A stretch of DNA of 64,000 nt, from assembly GCA_034769895.1 (NCBI GenBank), contig CM068370.1, positions 38,095,031 to 38,159,030 of the forward strand, in the 5' to 3' direction. Below are positions 1 through 10,961 of the stretch, in pieces (position 1 is the first letter of the stretch; each line of letters begins with the position of its first letter). A model generated the notes under the pieces. The model worked only from the letters and a program-made list of their open reading frames with translations, did no database searches and had not been told where the DNA came from. Both the position numbers and the translations under genes were made by a program. Source of the stretch: Magicicada septendecula (Eukaryota; Arthropoda; Insecta; Hemiptera; Cicadidae).

Positions 1-543
1 GATATCGATTCGGTTAATTGGCGATTCGGAAAACTGGAGTGCGGATAAGTGGAGTTGTACTGTAATATCAATAAAACGTGATTGTCAACTGAGAAAATCA
101 AATCAATATTCGTTCAACATTATTCGAGAAACAGAGGAAAAGCGTACAAACAGCGGAGACTGGGCGCGTGGAATGAAGACGATTACTGTATAACGGCTCG
201 CCGGCTGTTGTTACAAACAAGTAGCCTACCAACGAATCCGTCAGCGTGTTGTGTTTGCTGAGGTCACGTAAGTGACTATATCAAGGTTACAACGAGACCC
301 GTAGCCGGACAATAATACCTACGGCGCGGCTGGAACTTTCACCGCAGCAGGTAGTAACAAGCTCTGCTGCTCTGTTATACAATTCAATCACACCTTTTCT
401 AATAAATATACGCTCCATCTCGCATCCTTTATCTGTTCGTTATAATTAATTACAGTTGTGTGTCTGTTTATCTATTTAACCTATATATCCGGAATTAGCG
501 GTGTTCCCACGCTGTTCGCTGGAGTCGCGTGATCGTCCTTGTC

Positions 544-545
<2 letters not shown>
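1..545. other. No gene seen
   Basis: AT-rich to balanced sequence without a convincing ORF, repeat copy or splice-flanked exon. Nothing here matches any other repeat in the window. Confidence 0.4.

Positions 546-546
<1 letters not shown>

Positions 547-625
<79 letters not shown>
547..625. repeat. (CT)n microsatellite
   Basis: About 39 uninterrupted CT units. The open frames across it (Leu/Ser on one strand, Arg/Glu on the other) are artefacts of the dinucleotide repeat. Confidence 0.97.
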
Positions 626-629
<4 letters not shown>

Positions 630-1147
630 TTTCCGACTCCTCCAATACCTTGATTACTAACTTGTTGTTTTCAATCAACGAGATGCATGACATAATGGAC
701 GGATGTAACTTGCCGTGCAGTTATTACAAAATCAGAACTGCATATGCGTATCGAAGTTCAATATGTATCACTTTTTCTCTTGTGACTAGATTGTACTCTA
801 GTAACTAAAAATTACTATGCTTTGCTAATATGCAGACTGGTTTCGTAATCACGGTAACAGACTTCATTTTACACTTAAAAGAAGTGGAAACGTTTCCAGT
901 AGTTTACAGTCTATTGCTCGATTATCATATTTATTGTAGGTATATCATGAATCATACTGGTTCACACCCACCACTACTGAGATAAAAATATCACATGATG
1001 TCCGGTAGAGTGACTACCAAATCTTTTCTCTCATAACTAACGACTGATGAATTAATCCATTAATATACTTACAAGAGGGATCCTGTGGCTCTTGTCTAAT
1101 CCCTTGTCGCCGCCTCTATGAGTAGGGGCTACTTATCTTTAGTTACT
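626..1147. other. No gene seen
   Basis: No recognisable coding remnant or repeat copy; low-complexity AT-rich stretches only. Confidence 0.4.
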
Positions 1148-1148
1148 T

Positions 1149-1200
1149 TTCTTCTTCTTCTTCTTCTTCTTCTTCTTCTTCTTCTTCTTCTTCTTCTTCC
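1149..1200. repeat. (TTC)n microsatellite, LINE 3' tail
   Basis: Perfect TTC run lying directly at the 3' end of a minus-strand LINE relic (on the LINE sense strand it reads GAA). The same arrangement recurs at 23.2, 32.2 and 49.3 kb, so the run is probably the expanded tail of the insertion. Confidence 0.9.
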
Positions 1201-1600
1201 TCTTCACCACTGAAGCCCAACGTGAGCCCTGGCTTCCAACACCAATCTTCCTCAGTGTCTCCTATTCATTACCCTCTCAGTGTAACCACTGACATCCATT
1301 CTTCTTATATCTTCCACCACATCATCCAACCATCTTATCCTAAGTCGGCCCCTCATTCTTCTTTTATAGACCTGCGCCCTCAGGATTTTCTTTGGCATAC
1401 GCTGATCGTCCTTCCGCTCTAGGTGAACTAGCCATTGTTTCCTTCAACCTTTACGAATCTTATAATGTCCTCATGATTCAATAGCTCATCTATTTCCTGG
1501 TTATTTCTTATTCTCCAACCATCATCTTCTTTAACCGGGGCAAAAACACGTCCGACGATCTTCCTTTCAAACCTTCTTAGTGTGTTCCTTGTTCCTTTTT
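1201..1600 (-). pseudogene. LINE family B, reverse transcriptase C-terminal relic
   Basis: Read on the minus strand the sequence gives RRFERKIVGRVFAPVKEDD, then RNNQEIDELLNHED, then in other frames QRMPKKILRA-like and a short basic tail, ending in a GAA run. The same protein remnant is found at 23.4-23.8 kb and, longest, at 41.2-42.2 kb where RT sequence precedes it. It is the post-RT C-terminal region of a non-LTR retrotransposon, 5' truncated and broken by several frameshifts and stops. Clade is not certain (RTE-like by general character). Confidence 0.75.
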
Positions 1601-1829
1601 TTTTTTAATGAACTCTCCCTCATCTTCAGTATTCTGTAACTTCGAGGCTTATGCCTCTTTGACACACTTGGATCTATTTCAGTCCTGGATTTTCTCTTAC
1701 CTTCTGCCTTATACATTGTTTTCGTTTACACCTTAGTACTACAAACATTAAACTTCAGTTTTAACTGCAGTCTTTAGAAATTCATATGTTTTGGCCATAA
1801 GAATTTCGTATCTGTAATACACAACTGTA

Positions 1830-1979
1830 GGAAAAGAAGACCTTGAAGGTGGAAGGTGGCTACAGGACGTAGAAGATGACGTCGGGAGGATGGGTATCAG
1901 GGATTGGAGGCGAAGGCTGGAGGACCCAGGCGTTTGCAGGCGACTAGTCGGGGAGGCCAATGTTCGTCGTGGGCAGTAG
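1830..1979 (+). pseudogene. LINE C-terminal fragment (another family)
   Basis: A 46-codon open frame from 1839 to the TAG at 1977 reads DLEGGRWLQDVEDDVGRMG, then WRRRLEDPGVCRRLVGEA and a short end. This has the usual form of LINE C-termini (basic GRP-type motif, RWLDDV-like, WRRxxED). The upstream part is out of frame. It is a short 5'-truncated relic unlike the other LINE families here. Confidence 0.55.
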
Positions 1980-2650
1980 CGACAGAGGAGTGAATACACA
2001 ACTGTTTGTGTTTTTTCGGTCCTTTACAAACAGCTCTTATGGAAGTCACAATACTTACGGATCCAGTGTTGTTTCCAATCCGCATTCGTGTATCAATATT
2101 TTGCTTGTAAACTATTCGAAAGTAAAGAATCGTTACAATTTTCTGGAGACATAAACGTTCTCCGTTAGTCGACAGCATTAATCTTGTCAAGAGTTAAGGG
2201 AGGCAGCCACTAGCGTCCGAAGTCCAGGTCCAACGAGTGTGTCGCATTCAAATTTTCTACAACGGGTTGGAACTAAAGTCTTGTCGGTTAGAAAGCAGGC
2301 GAGCGTCCGTCCATCACTTGGTAACGTGTAACCGTAACATTAACCAGATAGAAAACTGGTTAACCTGGTCAATTGAAATTAAGAAACTTCTAAACTCTGT
2401 TTGATCGTAAGTGTGTTACTGGTACAATGTATTCCAGTCAGGTGATAATTTTGTATTAACCAGCTACTGATAGTAATGTAAACAAAGTAAACAAGTGTTG
2501 TGGCATTTGAAACCATCTGTCCGTTGAGATTTAACGTTTTACATAAAAATAAATTGCAATAAACAGGTATCACACGCTGAGGATACCTTCGTTGAAATGC
2601 TGGAGGACGAAAAAGTGACGCGGTCCAAACGTCTGGTGGAAATAGGAGAT
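1980..2650. other. No gene seen
   Basis: Unassigned sequence; short open frames on both strands show no recognisable domain. Confidence 0.35.
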
Positions 2651-2836
2651 AATCGACAGGCAGGTAACGACGTGTGGTACAGAAGAACTACAAGAAAAAA
2701 AGAGAGAAGATGAAGAAGAAGAAGACCAAGGAGAAGGTGAAAAGTGCAACCTGGCTATTCTGAAGAGAAAGAATGAATTAGAACTCGGCGAAAGAGTTCC
2801 CAAAAGGCCGATAGAAGCGGAAAGGAAATGCAAAAG
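2651..2836 (+). CDS. Candidate host exon 1 (acidic, coiled-coil-like), tentative
   Basis: Plus-strand frame open from 2651 to a strong donor (AG/GTGAGT at 2837). The product is charged (a Glu-rich run, then NLAILKRKNELELGERVPKR) and would suit a coiled coil. It splices in frame to the exon at 4123: the two leftover bases AG join G to give Arg, followed by YGPFEYLFPGCD. The start is not defined: no clear pyrimidine tract precedes it, and a different frame upstream (EDEKVTRSKRLVEIGDNRQ) also looks plausible, so a frameshift may exist. The family is not recognised. Alternative: chance open frame in a GAA-rich segment. Confidence 0.3.
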
Positions 2837-3121
2837 GTGAGTATTACATGCGGAAGTGGATACATTACCACACCGTAGGTTACAGCAGAACCGAACTGTG
2901 AATGTGTGCGCCTGAGTTTCTTTATGATTAATCGTGATTTGTAGGCTGTAGATTATGTTTCATTATCACGATAACAACAAATGTCTCCTTTAAATATAAG
3001 TAATTTATTGTTATGCATTACGGAAGCTTGGGAGAATCATTCTGCCAATCGTCTGAGGGTACGCAAAACTATGTCATATTATATGATTAGTTTCGCACGC
3101 TGGCAATCAATCAATCACGTT

Positions 3122-3552
3122 CAGGGCGCGTATTTACGGGGGTGGGGGACGACGGGACCGGACCCCCCCCCCCCCCGAGGATCGAAAAAAGTTGACGAAT
3201 TTTGTTATTCTCTTACCTTTTAGACTATTTTATTTTTTTTAAGATGCGTACGCTAATATAGTAGTAATTATTTTTTTAAATATACAAACAGGTTTATTGC
3301 ACAGCACTTGGATATACGTTTGGAATACAGGAAAATCAATCCGGTCAATAAGTATCTTCTAACAATGTTTCAACAACGCGTATTTTATTGTGTTGTTACC
3401 GTATATTTTAATGGGACTGATTTCTGGTTATTATCGCACGTTTTCCAACCACTTTAAAGATAGTAATGTTGTTCAGTCTGCACTTGTTTTTTTTCTTTTG
3501 TATGAAGCCGACTCGACCGGACTCCCCCGACCAAATTCCAGATACGCCACTG
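3122..3552 (+). mobile_element. Non-autonomous hAT MITE, copy 1
   Basis: About 430 bp of non-coding repeat seen five times in the window. Ends read CAGGGCGCGTATTTACGGGG at the left and, reversed, CAGTGGCGTATCTGGAATTT at the right, both followed by G/C homopolymer tracts. Two other copies have 8-bp target duplications, the hAT signature. Flanks here (ATCACGTT and ATCTGTTT) are only partly alike, so this copy is old. It lies in the putative intron between the exons at 2836 and 4123. Confidence 0.8.
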
Positions 3553-3664
3553 ATCTGTTTTCACTGTTCTCAACGTAAAACAATACATTAATTAAAAATA
3601 TTCATAAATGCTCAAATTTTTCTTGTTATATATTTTATATTATTATTATTAAGAAATGCTTTTA

Positions 3665-4045
3665 AAAGAGTATATTGTATTTTGTAAATTACATATGTTT
3701 CTATATAGTAATCCAACTACAAATTAATAGTAAATCAATTATAACTATAACAAGTAATAAACTAATACCAGAACAAATCCAGATTAATACAAAAATAATA
3801 TTTTCAAAATTTAATAATTTAATAAAATAATAAATATTTATATTATATTTTACAATTAGCCTAATTATATAACATATTTTATATACACATATAAAAACAT
3901 TAAATTTAGTCTACTTATAAAACAGCTGTTTTGAACAATTGAATTAAAAAAGTTTTGAATTTATTAATTTATATCTGATGATGACAGTTGGATTACTATC
4001 GAAACGTATGTAATTTACAAAATAAAATACATTCTTGTATAAAGT
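3665..4045. mobile_element. Foldback element A with hammerhead-like motif
   Basis: The arm at about 3669-3720 is the reverse complement of about 3982-4035, separated by about 265 bp of AT-rich sequence without coding potential. The right arm holds CTGATGA (3975), a spacer T, a six-pair stem with one mismatch (GACAGT with ACTATC) and GAAAC (4001). The structure matches the foldback elements at 19.4, 38.0, 44.3 and 53.8 kb. Exact ends and target duplication were not found. Confidence 0.6.
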
Positions 4046-4122
4046 TTTATTACATATTAATAATAATAATTAATTTAAAAAAAATTAAAAATCACTTCAC
4101 AAGCTTTTATTGTTTGTTTCAG

Positions 4123-4240
4123 GTATGGCCCTTTTGAATATCTTTTTCCTGGGTGCGATTGAGTGGGAACGGATAATCTGAGTCCCACTGAGAAAAAGGA
4201 CACTCACGAGTACTGGAAAGCACTGCGCATAAAGCAGGAA
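4123..4240 (+). CDS. Candidate host exon 2, tentative
   Basis: Preceded by a good acceptor (TTGTTTGTTTCAG ending at 4122) and followed by a strong donor (GAA/GTAAGT at 4241). In the phase set by the exon ending at 2836 it reads RYGPFEYLFPGCD, a TGA stop, then VGTDNLSPTEKKDTHEYWK and ALRIKQE, finishing exactly on a codon boundary. Either the TGA ends the protein and the donor is fortuitous, or the gene is broken. The family is not recognised. Confidence 0.35.
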
Positions 4241-4335
4241 GTAAGTTGTTCTAATCTACGTCTCTTTAATTACTGAAATCAAGAACGCTCTAATACTGAT
4301 ATTAATTACAATAAAAAGTAATAATAATAAAATAA

Positions 4336-4900
4336 AATTAAGAATGCCTATATGCAAGTTAATGTATAGCATTGAATTATAATTTAGATAAACTAGAAAT
4401 ATTGGAAAGACGAATTATTAGGAAAATATTAGGCCCACGAAAAACTTCAGAAAGTTGGAAATTAAGAAGTAATGATCAAATATATCAGAGTATAGTAAAT
4501 ATAACAGAAACAATGAGAAAAAGAAGACTATTATTTTTTAGACATTTATATAGAATGGGCGACAGTAGGTTGACAAAGCAGATCTTTAAATATCTGTGAG
4601 GGAAGAAGTCAACATCAAGTTGGATTAAAGAAGTCCAAAAGGATTTAGAAAAAAATAATATACACGCAGAAGAAGCAATTGAAAGAGAATTTTTTGGGCA
4701 AAAGTGTAAAAAATGGAAGGAGTCCAGGGTAGGAGAGAGAAGAACGCAGGTTTAAAGTGGACTGAAGACAGGAAGAAGAGACACAGTGAAAAGACGAAAG
4801 AAAAAGAAAAGAACAATGAATAAAGAATTGAATTTGTCATGTGGTCGTCAGATGGTCGATGCAAAAAAATAAATAAATAAATAATATAATAATAATAAAA
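4336..4900 (+). pseudogene. LINE family E, RT C-terminal region and tail
   Basis: Reads ECLYAS-like, then NYNLDKLEILERRIIRKILG, SESWKLRSNDQIYQS, TMRKRRLLFFRHLYRMGD, TKQIFKYL, a stop, then KKSTSSWIKEVQKDLEKNN. It ends in an A-rich (AAATA)n tail at about 4866-4900. The same family occurs in minus orientation at 46.0-46.9 kb and as a tail fragment at 45.5 kb; a relative lies at 21.2 kb. It is the region after the RT domain of a non-LTR retrotransposon, 5' truncated with stops. Confidence 0.75.
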
Positions 4901-5524
4901 TTGTAAAAATAATAATAATTACAATAGTAATAAAACAAAAGTAACACTCGTAGTAATGACAGTAACAATGATAGCTTATGTTTTCATTGAACCAGTAGTA
5001 GCGTAGTGCAGTGATATGACTTTCTCCCGACAGCATGACGTGTCTGCCGACCGCTATGTGGACACCCGGAGACGACCTTGCCAGACCGTTAAGCACATCA
5101 GGTCCATTCCGAGTTATTTTTAGACCCGAATATTCGACTATGTTTTCTGGCTTTATAAATTAAAAACAAAACAAAAAACCCAACGTGCACGTACAGAATA
5201 ATAGTAATTTGTTTTTTATTCTTTATACGAGTTATCGTATTTAATACTGTTCTCGAAACAGCAATTAATACACGTTAATTACTACCCGATGTAAATTACT
5301 TTCCACATTATGCATAAATGTCTTAATATTGCACTGAACTGCGGGTTTTAGTCTTTGCCGTTTCTTTGAATATTGCCTACCTCTACTCATTACATGACAA
5401 ATTCTCTTGTAACACATAAAACTGTTGCGATTCTTAAAATTATTATTAATCGATGGCGCAATATATTCATTACAAATTATAAGATTTCGGACATCAGCCA
5501 TCGTAAGTTAAAATTAATAAACAG
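4901..5524. other. AT-rich sequence, no gene seen
   Basis: Mostly ATAAT-type low complexity followed by unassigned sequence; short open frames without recognisable content. Confidence 0.4.
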
Positions 5525-5561
5525 ACGTTTCGACCTCTATAGAATCAAAGATCGTCTTCAG
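5525..5561 (-). other. Hammerhead-like motif B (single arm)
   Basis: On the minus strand: CTGAAGA, spacer C, stem GATCT paired with AGGTC across a 12-base loop, then GAAACGTCTG. The pairing includes one G-T. Flanking sequence is AT-rich like element A. No inverted partner was seen nearby, so this may be a truncated single arm. Confidence 0.5.
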
Positions 5562-5877
5562 GCGAAGAATAAATTAATACAAAGATAAATCTATCATTAA
5601 CAAATAGATATCGTCAAATAATCCAATTCTTAGTTATAAAATATAGTGCTAAAATAATAATAGTTATACTAAAACTACAAATCATTAGATCAAAGAAGGA
5701 TTCCTCCCGCGGTTGCAACGTAAACAACCTGTTGCAACATTAAATTATCGTCTGTTTTATTGTTTACTTATTATTTCACTTGTAAGTTACTACGTTGATA
5801 GGAAAGAGGAAATAAAATTACAAAATTAAGACTGAAGTTTTTAAGACAGTATCGATGTGCAAGTATGGTACTGATTA
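5562..5877. other. No gene seen
   Basis: AT-rich, unassigned. Confidence 0.35.
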
Positions 5878-5885
5878 GGTATGGG

Positions 5886-6319
5886 CAGGGACGTATTTAA
5901 TGGAGGAGAACGAATGGGGCCGGACCCCTCCCACAGAGTCGACAGTGACAAGAAATTTTGTTAATTTCCTAGTTTTTGAGCCGTTTTATTAATTTCTCAA
6001 CTGTGTACGCTAATACAGTAGTAATCTTTTTTTTTAACATAGTTCTACAAACAAGTTAGTACACGGCATTTGCGTGTACGTTTGAAATATGAAATATAGG
6101 AAAATCAATTCAGTCAGCAAGTATCTTATAAACAGTGTTTTAATAGAGCTTACTTTAATTGTGTTATCATTTTAATGGGATTGATTTCATTATGTTATTA
6201 CACGTTTCTCAGCCACTTTAAAGATTGTAATATTGATTAGTCATAACTTGTTTTTTGTTTTGTATGAAACCGACTCGACCGGAACCCCCCCCCTAGATTA
6301 CATTCTAGATTTGCTACTG
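5886..6319 (+). mobile_element. Non-autonomous hAT MITE, copy 2
   Basis: Second copy of the family at 3122. Starts CAGGGACGTATTTAATGG and ends TTTGCTACTG. It is flanked by GGTATGGG (5878-5885) and GGTATGGA (6320-6327), an 8-bp target duplication with one difference. No coding sequence inside. Confidence 0.88.
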
Positions 6320-6327
6320 GGTATGGA

Positions 6328-6891
6328 AGGGAATCATTGAATTGAACTGGGTTTGGTTTGCACGTCATTGAATTACTTTGTTTTTCCATGTTTTTTTGTC
6401 AGTTAATCATAGCTATTCTGGGTGGACTAAATCTTCTTTCAATTTCCTCACAACATTCACTGTTCTTAACTTATCAGTTAACCTAAGCTAACTGATCGTA
6501 ATTTCTACTAATTCGTCACTTTATAATTTGCCACCTGAAGGATACTGATTGCATTTTTACTGAGACGAACGGATTGGTCTTAACTCCATACAACGACCAA
6601 TAAAGTTGAGTCGAATAACGCGGGCCTTACGGATTGTAAAAAAAAAAGTAAATACATAGATCTCAGTACAGGCACCTTTAATTTAAAATGTTCAATAACG
6701 AGGGTATTGTGAACGGGTACTTGAGTGCCGGACCGTGCGTGACTAAGTCATAATATTTCCAGTCTGTGTATGTTGTGTCGATACATAATATATACATACA
6801 TATGCAAAGAAATAACATGCCACAGAAAAACGGGTGTTTATTGCTGCGACTGAGAACATGACGACCATATATAATCGCGTTTTTTTTTAAC
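6328..6891. other. No gene seen
   Basis: Unassigned sequence with no repeat partner in the window. Confidence 0.35.
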
Positions 6892-7137
6892 GACCTCTGC
6901 TTCAATGACGAGACGGTTTTATTTACTTATGATTATAGTTTTATAGTTTTTAATTGTATATAATTTAGAAGCGTGTTTGCCTTATAAACGATATTAATTA
7001 ACATCTGTAATACATTAAATGTCGTTAAAGTAGTTTAGTTCATTATGAATAAACGTTCAAGATAAACGCTGTTTCTTGTTCCTTTATCGAGCACACGGTT
7101 ATCAAAGTTACAAGGATTATTAAGATACGAACTCTTG

Positions 7138-8094
7138 TATATGGTTACCATACGTTCTCTTTTTCCCGGACGTGTCCTTTTTGTGTGTTAAAAACCTGTC
7201 CGGGAAGATTTTTAAAAAAAACAGGGAACTGTCCTCTTTTTTTCGTAAAACTGAAAAATGTAGTCACTCGCAAGAGCGCTCCCAGCGGCGCCGCTCAGAA
7301 ATGTACCATTGGCGTCATATGTTGACAGCTCTTTACTACGTATTCTGCAGTTCTAATAGGCGTCTACATTCGTGAGCTTTTAAGGTAACTGATAGTTCCG
7401 AATTGAGTTGCTTATTTTCGTGGACATTCTGAGTATAGTTAGTGGTAGTTATTTTAAGGAAAGTTCAACACCATCTTGTTATTCAGAACTATTGAAAATT
7501 GTTGAGTATTTTTATTCCGTTCCGAGTAACAACTACTGTATATTACAGAACGGGTATTTTCTCTGACCAGTTCACAGTGGACCAAAGAGAGAAATACGTA
7601 GGTTAATGGTAGAAAATGTTAAAGGTATAATTTGTGTACAGTTTAACTTTAAAAGTCTTTCATGTGTTCAGTTCTATGATTATTTATTAGAAAATAAAAA
7701 GCTTTTGATGGGAATTGGTTCATCTGATAAATACCAATGGGAACCACAAAGACACAATTGAACATTTAGACTGTGAATCCGATTCAGACTGACTTGTATT
7801 AAATTAATTATTGCTACGATTAAAAATAAATATAGCAAATTTTCTTTTCCTATGTAAGTTCCGCTTCTAACTAATAGTTTTAAGTTTTGTTTGTAAACAT
7901 TTTCTTGTTATATCACAAAAATTAAATTGTACATCGTATAGACTCTGTAAAAATTATTAACTTAATCATGAATATCTGCTTATCCATGATGTGTAATGTC
8001 TTTACTGTCAAATTTTTTTGATCCGTAAAGTAACGATCATGCTGTTAAATTTTCAGGTTGTCCTCTTTTTTCACCTCGGTCATGTGGTAACCCT
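7138..8094 (+). mobile_element. Degenerate hAT transposon inserted in repeat R
   Basis: Ends are inverted-repeat-like (TATATGGTTACCATACG at the left; reverse complement of the right end AGGGTTACCACATG) and subterminal TTTTTCCCGGAC / GAGGACAACC motifs are typical of hAT termini. Flanked by ACTCTTG (7131-7137 and 8095-8101), part of an 8-bp duplication. It interrupts repeat R at a point defined by the copy at 13 kb, and contains a hAT dimerisation-domain remnant. Confidence 0.85.
7483..7761 (+). pseudogene. hAT transposase C-terminal (dimerisation) domain remnant
   Basis: The frame from 7483 reads SELLKIVEYFYSVPSNN, and after a short frame change ERVFSLTSSQWTKERN, then LMVENVKGIICVQFNF, CVQFYDYLLENKKLL, GIGSSDKYQW and a stop at 7759. 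ERVFS..SQWTxERNRL..ENVKG is the hallmark of the hATC domain that mediates transposase dimerisation. Two compensating frameshifts and an in-frame TGA show it is dead. The catalytic domain and the N-terminal BED zinc finger were not found, so the element is internally deleted. Confidence 0.88.
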
Positions 8095-8545
8095 ACTCTT
8101 GGACGGATAAGGTTTACCACGTACTTCAAGCTTAGAGCCTGCATAAAGTGCATTCGCCTCGGAAAATGTTTGACGGACGCAGAACTTAGAACTCCTTTTA
8201 TCTTTATTGCTAATTTCGTGTTGTCCATAAGGACAAAACGTAATAAACTCTTAATGCCTTTCTATTTAACTGAGATTTAAATAATCATTTATTATTTTAT
8301 GTGGGCATAACAAAAGTTATTACAAAACGCTTAACGTGAACATAAAGAAGCAAGTCTGACATTACGGTAATTGGAAATGTCTAAGTTAAGATGGATATTC
8401 TGGTGGTATCTGCGATGTTCACAAGGTAAAGACTTTCCGATTTGCTGGTGAATAATGTAGATGAAATGTCAGTTATTGACATTAAGTACTTACCTGAGTA
8501 TTAAGCGTTCGTCGTGCAACTTCATATTTTTTTAACAATCGTTTA

Positions 8546-8918
8546 GGTTGGACTTTAACGAAAGGCCAGGGCAGTCGCATCCAAGCGGCTGAAATGAAAT
8601 TTCTCAGGCACGTAGCAGGGTATACTCTCCATGATCATAGAAGAAACGCAGATGTACTGGAGGAAGTGAATATTATGAATAGCCTATACTCGAAAGTATC
8701 GCTCAGTATCGGCTGAATTGGTGGGAACACCTTTGCCGTGTGGATGACTGCCGCATCCCCAAACAACTATAGAACTATAATCCGAGGGGACGGAGAGGTG
8801 TGGGGCGTCCGAGGAAGCGCCGGAGTGACCAGCTGTAAGCTTTGCCTATTTGAGACCTGAACAACCATTCTTGGTTTCATCCTTGAAGATGATGATAATG
8901 ATGATGATGATGATATGA
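8546..8918 (+). pseudogene. LINE family A, C-terminal relic, copy 1
   Basis: Reads LDFNERPGQSHPS-like frames that align with the family consensus: WTLTKGQASRIQAAEMRFLR, HVAGYTLHDHRRN, NIMNSL, QYRLNWWEHLCR, DDCRIPK, RRGVGRPRKRRSDQL, then a (GAT)n tail. Seven copies occur in the window, all sharing the C-terminus and most sharing the GAT-repeat tail. Non-LTR retrotransposon, strongly 5' truncated with frameshifts. Confidence 0.85.
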
Positions 8919-9895
8919 TTAACATATTCAGGTTATAAAGCTTTTAAGATAATTACATTTTGCCTATAAAAACACTAATAACAACGTGAACGTAAACTGC
9001 CAGAATAAAAATGCACAGATGAAATCCGTTGGAAAAGGCCCTCCTTCCTTATCAATCGCATACTGGGTATTGCCAATGAAACTCCCATCAGAAATAGAAA
9101 CCGAGACAGACATAACTGATTAACTAATTGCAACATCTGCTCTACTACCAACCTGAACCGATCCCCTAATTCCATAATTCCCCATTACTACACACCTAAC
9201 TTTACGCCATCTTAAACGACTCCCCCGCCTATCACTCGACGCCAGTCTGACGGTACCCTCCATCTCTAGCGCCCTGAGTAAAATCTCCTTTGTTCGAAGC
9301 GTAACTCTCTGCGTACAGCACGGAGAAAGGAATTATCATAAAATTGAGGCTTCTGAGTCATGAAGATTGAGGAAATCAAGAGACTTCCTACAACGACCGG
9401 ACGATCAACAATTAAGCGTTTAATAGGGCATGTGGGAAAAGATGACTGCATAAAAAGCTTGCTGCCAACTCTATACTTTTAGGAAGTCTTCCTTCCGGCA
9501 TATTATTCAGTGCCTAAAGCAATCGAGTTGTTTTTCATCCGATTTATATTCACGTTCCTGCTCTAATTTTATACAATTGTTTTTTATTCTGTCAGTACTT
9601 TTAACATCACAGAATCGTCTACATTAATTCAGCTTTATTGCTTTCAGTCAGCCCTAATTTTTCGTCGCAATTTCCCGCAAGCCTCGTCGTTTTTCTACCC
9701 CTCATTGTCCTAAGATACTTTCCACATGTTCTTTTAAAGATATATTTTAACTTGTCTTGACATAAGAGTGTCGGTCGCCATATGGATGATGCAGCCTATA
9801 TCTTGCAATTCTATTTTTGGTTTTATCATCACTCCTTTTCTCATTCCTGGTGAGCCGACTCCTCGCAAGTTTCCAAATAAGTATAAGCAATATGA
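8919..9895. other. No gene seen
   Basis: Unassigned. Two minus-strand open frames (about 61-66 codons at 8975-9175 and 9266-9451) show no recognisable motif and no repeat partner. Confidence 0.35.
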
Positions 9896-10495
9896 CTTCA
9901 TCATCATCATCTTCACGGATTAAACGAAGGGTTTGTTCCGGTCTCAAATAGGCAAAGATTAGAGCTGGTCACTCCAGCGCTTCCTCGGAGTTATAGTTCC
10001 AGAGTTGTTTGGGGTTGCGGCAGTCATCCATTCGGCAAAGATGTTCCCGCCAATTCAGCCGTACTGTTTAATAATGTCGAGTATACTCATAATATTCAGT
10101 TCCTGCCGTATACCTGTGTTTCTTCTATGATCATGGAGAGTATACCTTGCCATGTGCCAGAGAAATCTCATTTCAGCCGCTTGGATGCGACTGGCCTGGC
10201 CTTTTGTTAAAGTCCAATTCTGAGACCCATAAAGAAGTGTGGAAAGAGCCATCACCTTGTAGAATTTTAGGCGTGTTCCTTTGCTTCCTGACGTAAGAGT
10301 TCGCCTAATGGTCCCGCACATAAGGTTGAACTTATGTAACTTATGCACAACGTCATTGCATGCATTATAAGACACACTGTAGCCCAGGTACTCAAAATTG
10401 CTAACTTGTTCGAGGAGCAATATGACTTCACGTATTAAAAAAGTAGCCAAGCGGTTCATACCGGTTTTTGTTTTATCACCAAATTTAAGCAACGT
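9896..10495 (-). pseudogene. LINE family A, copy 2 (145-codon open segment)
   Basis: The minus strand is open from 10492 to 10055: LEQVSNFEYLGYSVSYNA, KLHKFNLMCGTIRRTL, LKFYKVMALSTLLYGSQNWT, RIQAAEMRFLWHMARYTLHD, then after a frame break the GRPRK end and a (GAT)n tail at 9897-9912. YLGYS and LLYGSxNWTL are the conserved segments downstream of the RT catalytic core in RTE/L2-like LINEs. RT core absent; 5' truncated. Confidence 0.88.
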
Positions 10496-10961
10496 CGGGC
10501 CCGGCTTGTACCATATGACGTGCGGTCCTCATATTAAAACTCAACGACTCAACTTGAAATATAAACTGTCGCATGTGTTAATATAAATTTTGGACGAATG
10601 ACCACTGCACGGCTGACGAAGACCTGTGATTGCAAACGATAACGAACCGGTGATCAGGCGGCTGTATGGATTCTATGACCGTTACGTAATACCGATTGAT
10701 GTACGCCTTCCGAGCAGTCGCGTTATATAGCATTGCACCTGTGACCGCGCGACCGTAACAGCTGTTGTCATCTTTATATTTATGTCGGCCGGTGCCGCTT
10801 TTTATATCCGTCTTAACACGTGTAAAGCGAGACAGCAAGCAACAACGCGGTCATACGTATGCCAGCGTAAAAATCTTATGGCGCCTTCCTTCGAATTTGA
10901 TTAATCGTCAGTTAAGTAAACGTTACAAAAATCTACACAGTAATGTATATAAACAGCTTAA
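10496..10961. other. No gene seen
   Basis: Somewhat CpG-rich. A minus-strand open frame (10578-10838, 86 codons) has no recognised domain and looks like chance. Confidence 0.35.

Larger units (their letters stand above)
6892..8330 (+). repeat. Dispersed repeat R, copy 1, split by a hAT element
   Basis: 6892-7137 and 8095-8330 together match the uninterrupted copy at about 13.18-13.65 kb (shared landmarks GACGAGACGGTTTTATTTAC, TTTATAGTTTTTAATTGTA, TTATTTTATRTGG). The break is filled by the 957-bp hAT element at 7138-8094. R has no ORF; its class is unknown. Confidence 0.75.

Noticed and set aside
546-625. Arg/Glu dipeptide repeat protein on the minus strand
   Set aside because: Artefact of the CT microsatellite.
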